This document shows positions 1 to 9,100 of a stretch of DNA of 53,332 nt, in pieces. Numbering within the stretch: the first letter of the stretch is position 1; every line of letters starts with the position of its first letter. Under the pieces are notes generated by a model. The model searched no databases. It saw only the letters and a list, made by a program, of their open reading frames with translations, and was not told the DNA's origin. The stretch spans positions 1 through 53,332 of the forward strand of contig JAAVCP010000012.1 in NCBI GenBank assembly GCA_014802265.1, in the 5' to 3' direction. Source of the stretch: Bacteroides sp. Its GTDB lineage: Bacteria; Bacteroidota; Bacteroidia; Bacteroidales; Muribaculaceae. The position numbers and the translations under genes were made by a program.

Positions 1-87
1 GAAACCGCCTTAGCACGTTTGGGGCTGGGGGTATGTATCGCCGCGCTTTTATGGGTGCTTTTCCTGTATCTACGCCGGAAGCGTTAA
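1..87 (+). CDS. C-terminal end of a membrane protein (partial)
   Basis: The first 28 codons form an open frame ending at TAA 85-87. The visible tail is hydrophobic (Leu, Val, Ala, Trp, Phe over about 18 residues) and ends in a basic cluster (Arg-Arg-Lys-Arg). That is typical of a final transmembrane helix with a cytoplasmic positive end. The gene begins before the window, so neither family nor function can be named. It runs toward the convergent tRNA-Leu, with a hairpin between them that could stop transcription from both sides. Confidence 0.55.
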   Translation, partial: ETALARLGLGVCIAALLWVLFLYLRRKR

Positions 88-145
88 CCGTTTTGTTTCG
101 TATGTATGTGCGATAGTTGCTTATTGGTTGCTTATTATAAAAGCA

Positions 146-180
146 AAAACCCTTAAAACTCAATGAGTTAAAAGGGTTTT
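146..180. terminator. Intrinsic terminator between the membrane-protein gene and tRNA-Leu
   Basis: AAAACCCTT (146-154) pairs with AAGGGTTTT (172-180), and an inner AACTC/GAGTT stem continues the hairpin. Runs of A on the left and T on the right make it usable in both directions. It lies just 3' of the tRNA, which is read on the minus strand. Confidence 0.75.
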
Positions 181-183
181 AGG

Positions 184-266
184 GTGCCCAGAACAGGACT
201 CGAACCTGCACGCCTCTCAGCACTCGCACCTGAAACGAGCGCGTCTACCATTCCGCCACCTGGGCA
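184..266 (-). tRNA. tRNA-Leu (anticodon CAG)
   Basis: On the minus strand the acceptor stem TGCCCAG/CTGGGCA closes the molecule. The D arm contains the GGAATGGTAGAC signature. A 5-bp anticodon stem holds the loop TTCAGGT, which places CAG at the anticodon and so reads CUG. A long variable arm (class II tRNA, as expected for Leu) follows, then the T arm with GGTTCGAGTCC. The length is 83 nt and CCA is not encoded. A Bacteroidetes-type promoter lies about 30 bases upstream and a terminator hairpin directly downstream, so it looks like a single-gene unit. Confidence 0.96.
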
Positions 267-296
267 AGGTGTTATTATGTTTTGCGCTTGCGGCTG

Positions 297-327
297 CAAA
301 GTTAAGGATTTTTTTCGGGTCTTACAA
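297..327 (-). promoter_or_regulatory. Promoter of tRNA-Leu
   Basis: The minus strand carries TAACTTTG (297-304), an exact match to the Bacteroidetes -7 box TAnnTTTG. TTG (325-327) lies 20 bases upstream as the -33 element. Predicted initiation near 290 leaves a short leader before the tRNA 5' end at 266. Confidence 0.75.
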
Positions 328-395
328 ATTTTTTCGGTTGTTTTTGTAAATTTTTTCGAATCAAAGTTTCCAATAAGAAGAGCAACGACCATTTT

Positions 396-442
396 CTTAC
401 TCCTCCTCAGGGGAAGGTCGCGCGCTGAGGAGGCTGAGTAAG
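396..442. repeat. Long imperfect hairpin
   Basis: CTTACTC (396-402) pairs with GAGTAAG (436-442), and CTCCTCAG (403-410) with CTGAGGAG (425-432). A three-base bulge and a 14-base GC-rich loop are left unpaired. There is no coding frame here and the function is unknown. It lies between the tRNA promoter and two minus-strand terminator-like hairpins. Confidence 0.5.
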
Positions 443-467
443 CCCCGTTGAATGCATCATCGAAAAA

Positions 468-491
468 GGCAATTTTCTACCGCAAATTGCC
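468..491 (-). terminator. Terminator-like hairpin, minus direction
   Basis: GGCAATTT (468-475) pairs with AAATTGCC (484-491) around an 8-base loop. Read on the minus strand the stem is followed by a run of T, the form of an intrinsic terminator. No gene on that strand ends here, so it may end a small RNA or be a relic. Confidence 0.45.
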
Positions 492-498
492 TGCAACA

Positions 499-520
499 CA
501 AAAAAGGAGACCGAAGTCCC
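499..520 (-). terminator. UUCG-tetraloop terminator-like hairpin, minus direction
   Basis: On the minus strand GGGAC-TTCG-GTCTC forms a 5-bp stem capped by a UUCG tetraloop, followed by C and a run of six T. It sits only 8 bases from the next terminator-like hairpin (468-491). No upstream minus-strand gene was found. Confidence 0.45.
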
Positions 521-682
521 AACTCTCAGATCCTATTTCAACTTTAGTCTCACTTTTACTCAAACTTGCTTTCAAAATTTTTTCGAGTGGTTTATGTTGA
601 GGGGGATATACGGAGGATATGACATACTTTTGAGGGTATAAGATGTTATATTAACAGATAGGGTGATAAAATAATGGGAGTG

Positions 683-794
683 TTAAATATTGAGTTTTAA
701 TATTTTTAAATACAGAGTCTAATTTAAATTTTAAATGCTGAGTCTAATATTTTTTAACTGAGTCTTAATTTTAAAATACTAAGATTTAATATTT
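683..794. repeat. Degenerate AT-rich direct repeat upstream of the 839 gene
   Basis: Five units resemble TTAAATnCTGAGTCTAATnTTT. The GAGT core (or its AAGA variant in the last unit) starts at 692, 715, 740, 760 and 781, so units are 20-25 bases apart, about two helical turns. The stretch 521-838 is otherwise a gene-free, AT-rich leader region. The array ends about 45 bases before the 839 start codon and could be a protein-binding array or a decayed repeat. Confidence 0.55.
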
Positions 795-838
795 AATAAG
801 TTGTATAATAGTAATAAATTGTTTAATATTAATGAATT

Positions 839-1375
839 ATGGAAAGTTTTGAAGAAAAAGTGAAGAAGGATCTTCATCAGTATTTGGTGAAGATGGGGGG
901 AGTTGATGAGAAATTGCCGGAGTGTCCGGACGTTGAGGAGTTGTGGCGTGATGTGGAAAAGGCATATCTGCCTGATGCGGTAAGGGAGTTTACGGATTAT
1001 CCTACTGTGTCGCTCGGCTGGATTATGTTTGTGGGTATGGCTCTTGCCAAATATTGGGATGTTGACTGGGAGAAGTATGGGAAAGAGAGTGGTGAAAAAC
1101 TGTATACCGATCTCCGCGATGCCAAGGGTTACGATAATATGGATGATTATATCTTATATGATGTGCTCCAACTTGATAAGGAGGAAGGAGAGAAGGTCAG
1201 TGAGATTGTAGGTGAATGTGCGGCACGTGTTTTGAGTGCCATTCATCGTTCCGAGATTGAGCCGGGTACGGAAGAAGCCGTAGCCGCTTACCGTGGTGCT
1301 CTTCATGCGTTGTATATTATGGGCATGGCTATGGAACTGAATGCACTTGGTTATCACATGCAGCTCATGGGGTAA
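839..1375 (+). CDS. Conserved-looking hypothetical protein, cytosolic and helical
   Basis: A 178-residue protein that I do not recognise. It has no signal peptide and is acidic. It appears mostly helical, with a central hydrophobic patch around residues 58-72 (GWIMFVGMALAKYW) and a C-terminal helix rich in Ala, Met and Leu that could pack in an oligomer. The start ATG at 839 follows a very AT-rich leader containing a degenerate repeat array. The gene converges on rnhB with only one base between the stop codons, so there is no room for a conventional terminator. Codon use and GC content match the neighbouring housekeeping genes, which argues that it is real. Function unknown. Confidence 0.75.
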   Translation: MESFEEKVKKDLHQYLVKMGGVDEKLPECPDVEELWRDVEKAYLPDAVREFTDYPTVSLGWIMFVGMALAKYWDVDWEKYGKESGEKLYTDLRDAKGYDNMDDYILYDVLQLDKEEGEKVSEIVGECAARVLSAIHRSEIEPGTEEAVAAYRGALHALYIMGMAMELNALGYHMQLMG

Positions 1376-1376
1376 T

Positions 1377-1958
1377 TTAGGTAAGTCGGAACGTGCGACG
1401 GTGTAGGGGAGTAATGCCGTGCTGTGCAATGGCAGTGCGGTGTGCTTTTGTGGGATAACCTTTGTTTACTTCCCAGCCATATCCGGGGTATGCGTGTGCC
1501 AGCTTGTCCATAAGCTCGTCACGATGAGTCTTTGCAAGGATTGAGGCGGCGGCTATAGACATATAAGTGGCATCGCCTTTTACCACTGTGGTGTAAGGAA
1601 TATCAGAATACGGTTTGAACCGGTTGCCGTCTACGAGAATGTGCTGTGGTCTTATGGAAAGTTTATCAAGGGCACGTTGCATCCCTGTTATAGAAGCGTT
1701 AAGAATATTAATCTCATCTATTTCCCGGGTATCAACCATCACCACAGCCCAAGCCAATGCCTGTTGCTCAATAAGCGGACGCAATTGTGCCCGCTTTTTT
1801 TCTGAAAGTTTTTTGCTGTCGTTGAGTTCGGGACATTCAAAATCGGGAGGAAGAATCACTGCCGCACAACTTACCGGTCCACAAAGACACCCTCTGCCTG
1901 CCTCATCGCATCCCGCTTCCAATATATCCGGAAGCATAAACGGTTTTAATCCCTCCAT
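1377..1958 (-). CDS. rnhB: Ribonuclease HII
   Basis: A 193-aa enzyme that cuts the RNA strand of RNA/DNA hybrids and starts removal of ribonucleotides misincorporated in DNA. The metal-binding carboxylates of the family are visible: D18-E19 in the AGCDEAGRG motif, D110 in LVDGN, and D147 in the AKTHRDE helix. The late GYP and HR residues typical of RNase HII (KGYPTKAHR) are also present. Length is normal. The start ATG overlaps the stop of the upstream polyprenyl synthase gene by one base (TAATG), so the two are probably translationally coupled. With polA across the intergenic region, this places DNA-repair functions close together. Confidence 0.96.
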   Translation of the reverse strand: MEGLKPFMLPDILEAGCDEAGRGCLCGPVSCAAVILPPDFECPELNDSKKLSEKKRAQLRPLIEQQALAWAVVMVDTREIDEINILNASITGMQRALDKLSIRPQHILVDGNRFKPYSDIPYTTVVKGDATYMSIAAASILAKTHRDELMDKLAHAYPGYGWEVNKGYPTKAHRTAIAQHGITPLHRRTFRLT

Positions 1959-2932
1959 TACTTGTCACGTGCGATGATGTAGTCAAACAAATCACGGAAA
2001 GACTGCTTCCATTCGCTGTCAGGATATGCTGATATGATAAGGTCAGCCTCTTTCTGCATCTCTCTCATGCGCTGATAGGCATAGTCAATACCACCATATT
2101 TTTTGGCAAACTCAATGATTCTGGGAATCTGCTCATCATTGAGATCTCCTTCTCTTATTACAGCCTTAACTTTATCGGAGATTTCCTTAGGTGCAGTGGC
2201 AAGTGCATAAAGCAACGGAAGAGTAACCTTCCCTTCACGCAGGTCATTTCCTGTGGGCTTGCCGATGCGTGTATCTTCAAAATAGTCAAAGATGTCGTCT
2301 TTGATTTGGAAACAGAGTCCGAGCAGCTCGGCATAATCTACAAGGGGATTGTATTCCTCATGTGTAACTCCGGCAGCCTCAGCACCCATCTTTACGCAGT
2401 TCATGAAGAGTGAGGCAGTCTTCTGGCGGATCATCTTGAAATAGCTTTCTTCATCGAAATGATGTTCGCGCACGTTGCATATCTGGTCAATCTCTCCGAG
2501 TGACAACTCTTTCCCAAGATCCGACAGGGCAGAGATAATTTCGATTATACCGGTCTTTATCCCGGCAGCAAGAGCGTTTGACACGAAAAAGTCGCCTACC
2601 AACACTGCGATATGATTGCCCCAGGCAGCATTGACCGTGGTTCTGCCCCTCCGCAAAGAGGTTTCATCGACCACGTCGTCATGAATCAGCGAAGCATTGT
2701 GGAGCATTTCAAGGGCAGCCCCGGCATGGAGTACATGATTATTGACGTCTCCAAACAATCCTGCACTCAGAATGACCATTATAGGTCTGATTTGTTTTCC
2801 TTTTACAGACAGATAGTTAGTGACCACCTCATTCATCAGATTGTTGGAGGTGGACAATGAGTCGCGGATAATTCGGTTCATCTCGCGAAGCTCTTTCTCG
2901 AGCCTTTTTTGAATTATGCTTAGCTGATCCAT
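1958..2932 (-). CDS. ispB: Trans-polyprenyl diphosphate synthase (octaprenyl-type)
   Basis: A 324-aa prenyltransferase that adds isopentenyl diphosphate units to an allylic primer to make the long side chain of respiratory quinones (menaquinone in Bacteroidales). Both aspartate-rich motifs are intact: DDVVD at residues 85-89, followed by the RRGR basic patch, and DDIFD at 212-216. The N-terminal GKQIRP motif (residues 44-50) binds the substrate diphosphate. Length equals that of octaprenyl/heptaprenyl synthases, but chain length cannot be read from sequence alone. Its stop overlaps the rnhB start. It is divergent from polA across 89 bases, with a TAATTTTG -7-like box at 2946-2953. Confidence 0.9.
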   Translation of the reverse strand: MDQLSIIQKRLEKELREMNRIIRDSLSTSNNLMNEVVTNYLSVKGKQIRPIMVILSAGLFGDVNNHVLHAGAALEMLHNASLIHDDVVDETSLRRGRTTVNAAWGNHIAVLVGDFFVSNALAAGIKTGIIEIISALSDLGKELSLGEIDQICNVREHHFDEESYFKMIRQKTASLFMNCVKMGAEAAGVTHEEYNPLVDYAELLGLCFQIKDDIFDYFEDTRIGKPTGNDLREGKVTLPLLYALATAPKEISDKVKAVIREGDLNDEQIPRIIEFAKKYGGIDYAYQRMREMQKEADLIISAYPDSEWKQSFRDLFDYIIARDK

Positions 2933-2945
2933 AATTTTTCAACTG

Positions 2946-2953
2946 CAAAATTA
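2946..2953 (-). promoter_or_regulatory. -7-like box upstream of the polyprenyl synthase gene
   Basis: Minus-strand TAATTTTG matches TAnnTTTG and lies 13 bases before the start codon. No TTG was found at the usual 19-20 base spacing. The 89-base divergent region must also hold the polA promoter; the nearest match on the plus strand is the imperfect TTAATTTG at 2988-2995. Confidence 0.45.
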
Positions 2954-3021
2954 ATAAAATATCATCAACAACGCCACTCAATCAGGATTAATTTGCTAAT
3001 TTAGCGGAAAATTTCGTTGAC

Positions 3022-5814
3022 ATGAATGAAAAACGCCTGTTTTTACTCGATGCGTATGCCCTTATATTCCGTGCATACTATGCATTGATAAAGATGCCCC
3101 GCCTTACGCAGGAAGGGTTCAACACATCAGCCATCTTTGGGTTTGTCAACACGCTTGAGGAGGTGCTACGTAAGGAACATCCTTCCCATATCGCCGTGTG
3201 TTTCGACCCCGCAGGTCCTACTTTCCGCAGTGAAGCCGATGCTTCCTACAAGGCACAGCGCGATGCCACTCCGGAAGACATTCGTCAGTCGGTGCCTATT
3301 ATTAAGGAAATAATAAGTGCATACAACATTCCGATACTCGAAGTTGAGGGATTTGAGGCTGACGACGTAATCGGCACTATGGCAAAGCGTGCCGAGAAAG
3401 AGGGATTTACGGTCTACATGATGACTCCGGATAAAGATTTCGGTCAGCTTGTCAGCCCAAATATCCTCCAGTATAAACCCGCTTATCGTGGTCAAGACTT
3501 TGAACTGAGGGGAGAGGAGGAAGTTTGTGCAAAATACGGATTGGAACGTACCTCACAAATAATCGACCTCCTTGCCCTTATGGGTGACAAGGTTGACAAT
3601 ATTCCGGGGTGCCCCGGAGTGGGGGAGAAGACTGCCGTGAAACTTATTCAGGATTTCGGTAGCATTGAGGAATTGCTGAAACGTACTAACGAACTTAAAG
3701 GTGCGTTGAAGAAGAAAATAGAAGAGAATGTCGATCAGATAAAGGATTCCTACTTCCTTGCCACGATACGTACTGATGTGCCGGTGGAGGCTTCCGCCGA
3801 TGATCTTGTGAGACGCAAGGAAGACCGTGACAAGCTTTTTACCATATTTAAAGAGCTTGAATTTAAGACCCTGCGTGACCGTGTGGCAAAACGTATTGAC
3901 AGCGAGGACGCTCCCGCAACCGGCAGTGTAGATCATCTGAAAAATGAAAAAACAGAAGGATTCAGATCTTCCTTATTTGATTTTGATGATGAAGGGAATG
4001 ACTCTGTAGGTGCAGAAAGCTACGGCGACACAGAGCTTACAAATAACTGGCGTATTATTTCATCTGTCAAAGAATTAGAATCGTTTTCAGGTAAGACAAT
4101 GACGCAATCGCGTTGTGGCATATTTGTGGTTGCCGACGGTGAAAACGACATGACAGCCCTTATAAAAGGTGTGGCAATCGCTCTTCCTAAGCAGGAGTCT
4201 GTGTGGTTGCCAGCAAATTTCATTGAGGGAATGGCATTTGCCTGTGATCTGCTTACGCGTGAGGACATAAAGAAAGTCACGTCGCAAAGCAAACGCGACT
4301 ATGTGCTTGCCCACCGATTACGCAATGACGAGGCAGCCGCTCTTGTCAATTATTCTGACGTTTCGCTTGCCCATTATCTTTTGCAGCCTGAGATGCGCCA
4401 TTCAATAGAAACCCTCTCTGCCCAATATCTTGCCCACACTTCGCTGCCTGAACCGATATTTGTAGCTAAAAAAGGAGCCAAAAAGAATGTGTCATCTCCG
4501 GAAGAGGTTGCTGCATGGGCTTGCGAACAGGCAAGCCTGTCACTCCTTCTTGAGCCGAAGCTACTTGATGAGGTGGAAAAAGAGGGAATGATGCGGCTTT
4601 ATGAGGATGTTGAGTTGCCATTGGCATGGGTGCTTGCCGATATGGAGATTGCAGGGGTAAGAATAGATGTTAATGCACTCCAGGAGGCTGCCGATGAACT
4701 TGACACACGCATAGCACAACTTGAGAGTGAGATCTACGAGCTTGCCGGGGAAGAATTTAATGTAGGCTCCCCGGCTAAAGTAGGAGAGATACTATTTGAT
4801 AAGCTGCAGCTTGACCCGAAAGCCAAAAAGACTAAGACCGGACAGTATTCCACAAGTGAAGACATCCTTGAGAAAGTGGCTATGAAGAATCCGATAGTGG
4901 GCAAAATATTAGAATATCGACAGCTTAAGAAACTCGTCACCACATATCTCACTGCTCTCCCGGCAGCTATCAATCCTTCCACCGGTAAGATTCATACTGT
5001 GTATAACCAGACTGTCACTGCCACGGGTCGTCTGTCTTCATCAGCTCCCAATCTTCAGAATATTCCCATCAGGGAAGGGGAGGGGAGAGGCATAAGGAAA
5101 GCCTTTATTCCTGATGCGGCACATCTCTTCTTTTCTGCCGACTATTCCCAGATTGAGCTTCGCCTTGTGGCAGATTTTGCTGATGACGAAACCATGCTTA
5201 CTGCCTTCCGCGATGGTGACGACATTCACTCCATCACGGCAGCAAAGATTTATCATAAGCACCCTGAGGAAGTCAGTGCCGATGAACGCCGACATGCCAA
5301 GACTGCTAATTTCGGTATTTTGTACGGTATCTCCGCTTTTGGTCTTGCCTCTCGCCTAAATATCCCACGTGGAGATGCAAAGCAATTGATTGATAATTAT
5401 TTTGCCACTTTCCCAACAATTCATCAATATATGAGTGAGTCGATTGAGTTTGCCCGTAAGCATGGATATGTCTCCACTAAGATGGGACGTAAACGTCGTC
5501 TTCCCGACATAAACAGTAAAAATCCTGTTGTAAGGGGATATGCCGAGCGGAATGCAATCAATGCCCCGGTGCAGGGATCTGCCGCCGACATAATAAAGGT
5601 GGCTATGGTGGCTATTGCCCGAGAGATGAGAGATAAAGGTCTTAAATCGAAGATGATCATGCAGGTTCATGACGAACTTAACTTTGATGCGATCCCTGAT
5701 GAACTACCGGTGCTTCAAGACATAGTGACACGTTGTATGGAAGATGCATATAGCGGTAAAGTGAAGCTGACTGCTTCCAGCGGCGTTGGAAATAACTGGC
5801 TTGAGGCACACTGA
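3022..5814 (+). CDS. polA: DNA polymerase I
   Basis: A 930-aa repair and Okazaki-fragment-processing polymerase. Residues 1 to about 290 form the 5'-3' flap exonuclease, with DAYALIFRAYYA and the EADDVIG and DKDFGQL motifs. A 3'-5' exonuclease-like domain spans about 345-540 and the family-A polymerase follows: motif A DYSQIELRL with D707, the finger helix RRHAKTANFGILYG, and motif C HDE at 883-885. In the 3'-5' domain the first Asp and Glu seem kept (D372, E374) and D426 aligns with E. coli D424. However, the third motif is WACEQ instead of YxxxD, so the Asp equivalent to D501 appears to be Gln503; proofreading may be weak or absent. A 46-base hairpin downstream is a likely terminator. Confidence 0.97.
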   Translation: MNEKRLFLLDAYALIFRAYYALIKMPRLTQEGFNTSAIFGFVNTLEEVLRKEHPSHIAVCFDPAGPTFRSEADASYKAQRDATPEDIRQSVPIIKEIISAYNIPILEVEGFEADDVIGTMAKRAEKEGFTVYMMTPDKDFGQLVSPNILQYKPAYRGQDFELRGEEEVCAKYGLERTSQIIDLLALMGDKVDNIPGCPGVGEKTAVKLIQDFGSIEELLKRTNELKGALKKKIEENVDQIKDSYFLATIRTDVPVEASADDLVRRKEDRDKLFTIFKELEFKTLRDRVAKRIDSEDAPATGSVDHLKNEKTEGFRSSLFDFDDEGNDSVGAESYGDTELTNNWRIISSVKELESFSGKTMTQSRCGIFVVADGENDMTALIKGVAIALPKQESVWLPANFIEGMAFACDLLTREDIKKVTSQSKRDYVLAHRLRNDEAAALVNYSDVSLAHYLLQPEMRHSIETLSAQYLAHTSLPEPIFVAKKGAKKNVSSPEEVAAWACEQASLSLLLEPKLLDEVEKEGMMRLYEDVELPLAWVLADMEIAGVRIDVNALQEAADELDTRIAQLESEIYELAGEEFNVGSPAKVGEILFDKLQLDPKAKKTKTGQYSTSEDILEKVAMKNPIVGKILEYRQLKKLVTTYLTALPAAINPSTGKIHTVYNQTVTATGRLSSSAPNLQNIPIREGEGRGIRKAFIPDAAHLFFSADYSQIELRLVADFADDETMLTAFRDGDDIHSITAAKIYHKHPEEVSADERRHAKTANFGILYGISAFGLASRLNIPRGDAKQLIDNYFATFPTIHQYMSESIEFARKHGYVSTKMGRKRRLPDINSKNPVVRGYAERNAINAPVQGSAADIIKVAMVAIAREMRDKGLKSKMIMQVHDELNFDAIPDELPVLQDIVTRCMEDAYSGKVKLTASSGVGNNWLEAH

Positions 5815-5870
5815 CCTTCTCTTGGAGTAAGTAAGAAAGTCATTAACCGTCATATAGAAAATATGATTTG

Positions 5871-5916
5871 GCATTTTGTCAGTATCAGTGAAAATATTGC
5901 TGATATGGCAAAATGC
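5871..5916 (+). terminator. Terminator hairpin after polA
   Basis: GCATTTTG (5871-5878) pairs with CAAAATGC (5909-5916), and an inner ATCAG/CTGAT stem extends it; TTTA and further T-rich sequence follow. The rest of the 352-base gap to the SusC gene holds an AT-rich region and a promoter at 6043-6050. Confidence 0.65.
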
Positions 5917-6042
5917 TTTACTTTATATTGAGGAATATAGAATTGGTAGGGATTTTTACGTAATTCGTCGCTAAAATTTGACTATTCACCGATAAAGCTT
6001 AATATTTTTACAAATTATAACAATTTTTATAATTATTTTCAC

Positions 6043-6050
6043 TAACTTTG
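6043..6050 (+). promoter_or_regulatory. -7 box of the SusC/SusD operon
   Basis: TAACTTTG matches TAnnTTTG exactly. No clear TTG lies 19-20 bases upstream, so the promoter may need an activator. Predicted initiation near 6056 gives a leader of about 110 bases. Confidence 0.55.
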
Positions 6051-6166
6051 CCTATGTAGATGAATGGCTATATGTAAGCGTATAATGGATTTAAGCTGCA
6101 AAAATACTGTTTGGAGGCTTACATGGAGTGCATTCATTAACTAAACTAACCATCAAATCCCACCAC

Positions 6167-9100
6167 ATGAAAACGAAACTGATTTTGGCATTCCTGCTGC
6201 TTTTTACGGTGAATGCTTTCGCTCAGACGAGAAGTGTATCGGGAACAGTCTATGACAGTTCTACTGACGAACCTCTTGTCGGCGCCACAGTGAAGGTGAA
6301 GGGCACTAAGATCGCTACGTCAACGGATATTGACGGTCGATTTGTTCTTCAGGGCCTAACTAATTCCGACAAACACCTTGAGGTGTCATACGTAGGTTAT
6401 GAGCCCAAGACGGTCGAGATTAAGCCTGACCTAAAAATTTATCTAACCTCTACCACATCTGATCTTGATGAAATGATTGTCGTTGCTTTCGGTAAGCAAA
6501 AACGAGAGTCATTCACCGGCTCGGCAAGTGTAATTGACGCAGAGCAGATAGCGCGTGCTCAGGTTACTAACCCTATTGAGGCACTTAACGGCACCGTGAC
6601 AGGTCTGTCGATGATTGAGACCAACTCATTTACGTCTGATCCTACCATCACAATCCGTGGTGTCGGGTCAATCAATGCCGGCACCGCACCCCTCATAGTG
6701 CTTGACGGGATGCCCTACAACGGATATTGGAATGACATTAATCCAGCCGATGTGGCAAGCATCACGGTGCTCAAAGATGCTGCCTCAAATGCCCTTTATG
6801 GTGCCAGAGGTGCTAATGGTGTGATTCTTATCACATCAAAATCTGCCCAAAGAGGCAAAACCAAGGTAAACTTCAATGCAAAATGGGGTTCAAATCATGA
6901 TGCGCGTGAGAAATATAATGTAATTGATAATGCCGGGGAATATTACGAGGCATTCTACTTAGCGCAGAAAAACTATTTTATGAACACAATGGGTCAGGAC
7001 GCTGCCCTTGCACATCTTAATGCCAACAATGCGATAGGTTTACCGTATTCCTCCGGTGGTCTCGGTTATGTAGTCTACACAGTACCGCAGGGTGAGCTGC
7101 TTATTGGGAGCAACGGTAAGCTTAATCCCAATGCCACCCTCGGCAACCGTGTTGAGTATAACGGGGAGATCTACACTCTATATCCCGATAACTGGGAAAA
7201 TTTGGGCTTACGCGACGGTTTCCGCCAGGAGTATAACCTTACTCTCTCAAGCGGCAGTGACAGATACACAATGTATGCAAGCCTTGGGTATTTAGATGCA
7301 AACGGTCTTGCATACGGTAATGATATTGAGCGTTACACAGCGCGTCTCAAGGCTGACGCCCAGGCTTACTCATTCCTTAAGGTAGGTGCCTCTGCTGCCT
7401 ATAATCACACCAAGACTCATGCAAATGAAAATATTTTCAATGCTCAGACATCCATGAGTCCTATATACCCCGCTTTCATTCGTGACGCACAAGGTAATAT
7501 CATGTATGATTCACATGGGAAAATGTATGACTATGGTAATGCCACGCTTACCGGTCTTTATCGTGCTCCCGACCAAAGCGGCAACTATATTCAGGAAGAT
7601 CTCCTCGATGTGGCTCAGAATGTCAGCAATGCCTTCCAGATTCAAGGGTATGGTACACTCGACTTCCTCGACGGTTTCCACTTCACCTTAAACGGAAGTA
7701 CATATCTTACCGAAAACAGGTTCAACTACGCCTATAATCCGTATTACGGTTATAATACCGGTGGTTCGGTGAGTGTCTACCATTATCGCACGGTAAGTTT
7801 CAACACTCAGCAACTATTAAATTACAACAAGGTATTTGGTGATCATTCACTTGACGTGCTTTTGGGGCATGAGTACACGCGAAACGGAAGTACCAACCTC
7901 CAGGGGTCCCGCAATAAGGTGGCTCTGTATGATACCAATAAGGAATTGGCTGGAGCGATCACAGATGCCAGTATGAACAGCTATACCTCAGACTATAACG
8001 TTGAGGGTTGGTTCATTCGTGCCCAGTATGATTTCGCAGGTAAATATTTCGGATCTGCATCTTTCCGTCGCGACGGTTCGTCACGTTTCCATCCCAAACA
8101 CCGATGGGGTAATTTCTGGAGTGTCGGAGCTGCGTGGATTGCCACTAAGGAGGAATGGTTCCCACAGTCGGATATAGTGAACATGCTGAAACTGAAAGTA
8201 TCATACGGCGAACAAGGTAATGATGCCATAGGTAACTTCCGTTATACAAACCGTTATGATATCCGGAATGTAGACGGTGATCCTTCATTTGTGTTCACAG
8301 CCAAGGGTAATGAGACCATTACTTGGGAGACAGTGGGAAGTATCAATGCAGGTATAGAGTTTGAACTCTTCAACAGCAGACTATCCGGCGGAGTGGAATT
8401 TTACTCACGTACTACTCGTGATATGTTAACATTCTTCTCTACTCCGGTGTCAATAGGTTATACCGGATATTACGACAATGTGGGCAACATGCGTAACACA
8501 GGTTTAGAAGTGCAGTTAGATGCGAATGTTCTTTCAGTAAAGAACTTCAGTTGGAACATAGGTCTTAACCTCTCATGGGAGAACAACCGCGTGACTTACT
8601 TACCTGAGGAGAAAAAGCTCGTGTCAATTGACGGTCACCCGGGTTATCTCAGTGGCGACTTCTATTATGGAGAGGGTCTTCCGGTCAATACCTGGCGATT
8701 GAAGAAATATGCCGGAGTTAACGACGAAGGTCGCGCTTTGTTCTATTTTACTAAAGACAATGGCGAGTTAGGCACTACCACAAGCTACCAAGATGGCGAT
8801 TACTATCTATGCGGATCGTCACTTCCGGATGTATTCGGTGGTTTCAATACTTCTTTCAAGATATTTGATTTCGACATAAACGCACAGTTCAACTATTCAA
8901 TCGGTGGAAAGAAGTATGATTCCGTATATGCCTATATGATGACTCCTCCATACGGCACGTTGACCGGTTATCCGATTCACCGTGATGCCTTTAAAGCTTG
9001 GACAACAACGAATACCAACTCCGATATTCCTATCTACGAGTATGACTACTATGATCCTACCAACACCTCAGATCGCTTCCTGACCGATGCTTCATATATT

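Noticed and set aside
168..441. Open frames on both strands across the tRNA-Leu gene
   Set aside because: They run through the tRNA and its promoter, and their products have no protein-like pattern; the tRNA explains the sequence.
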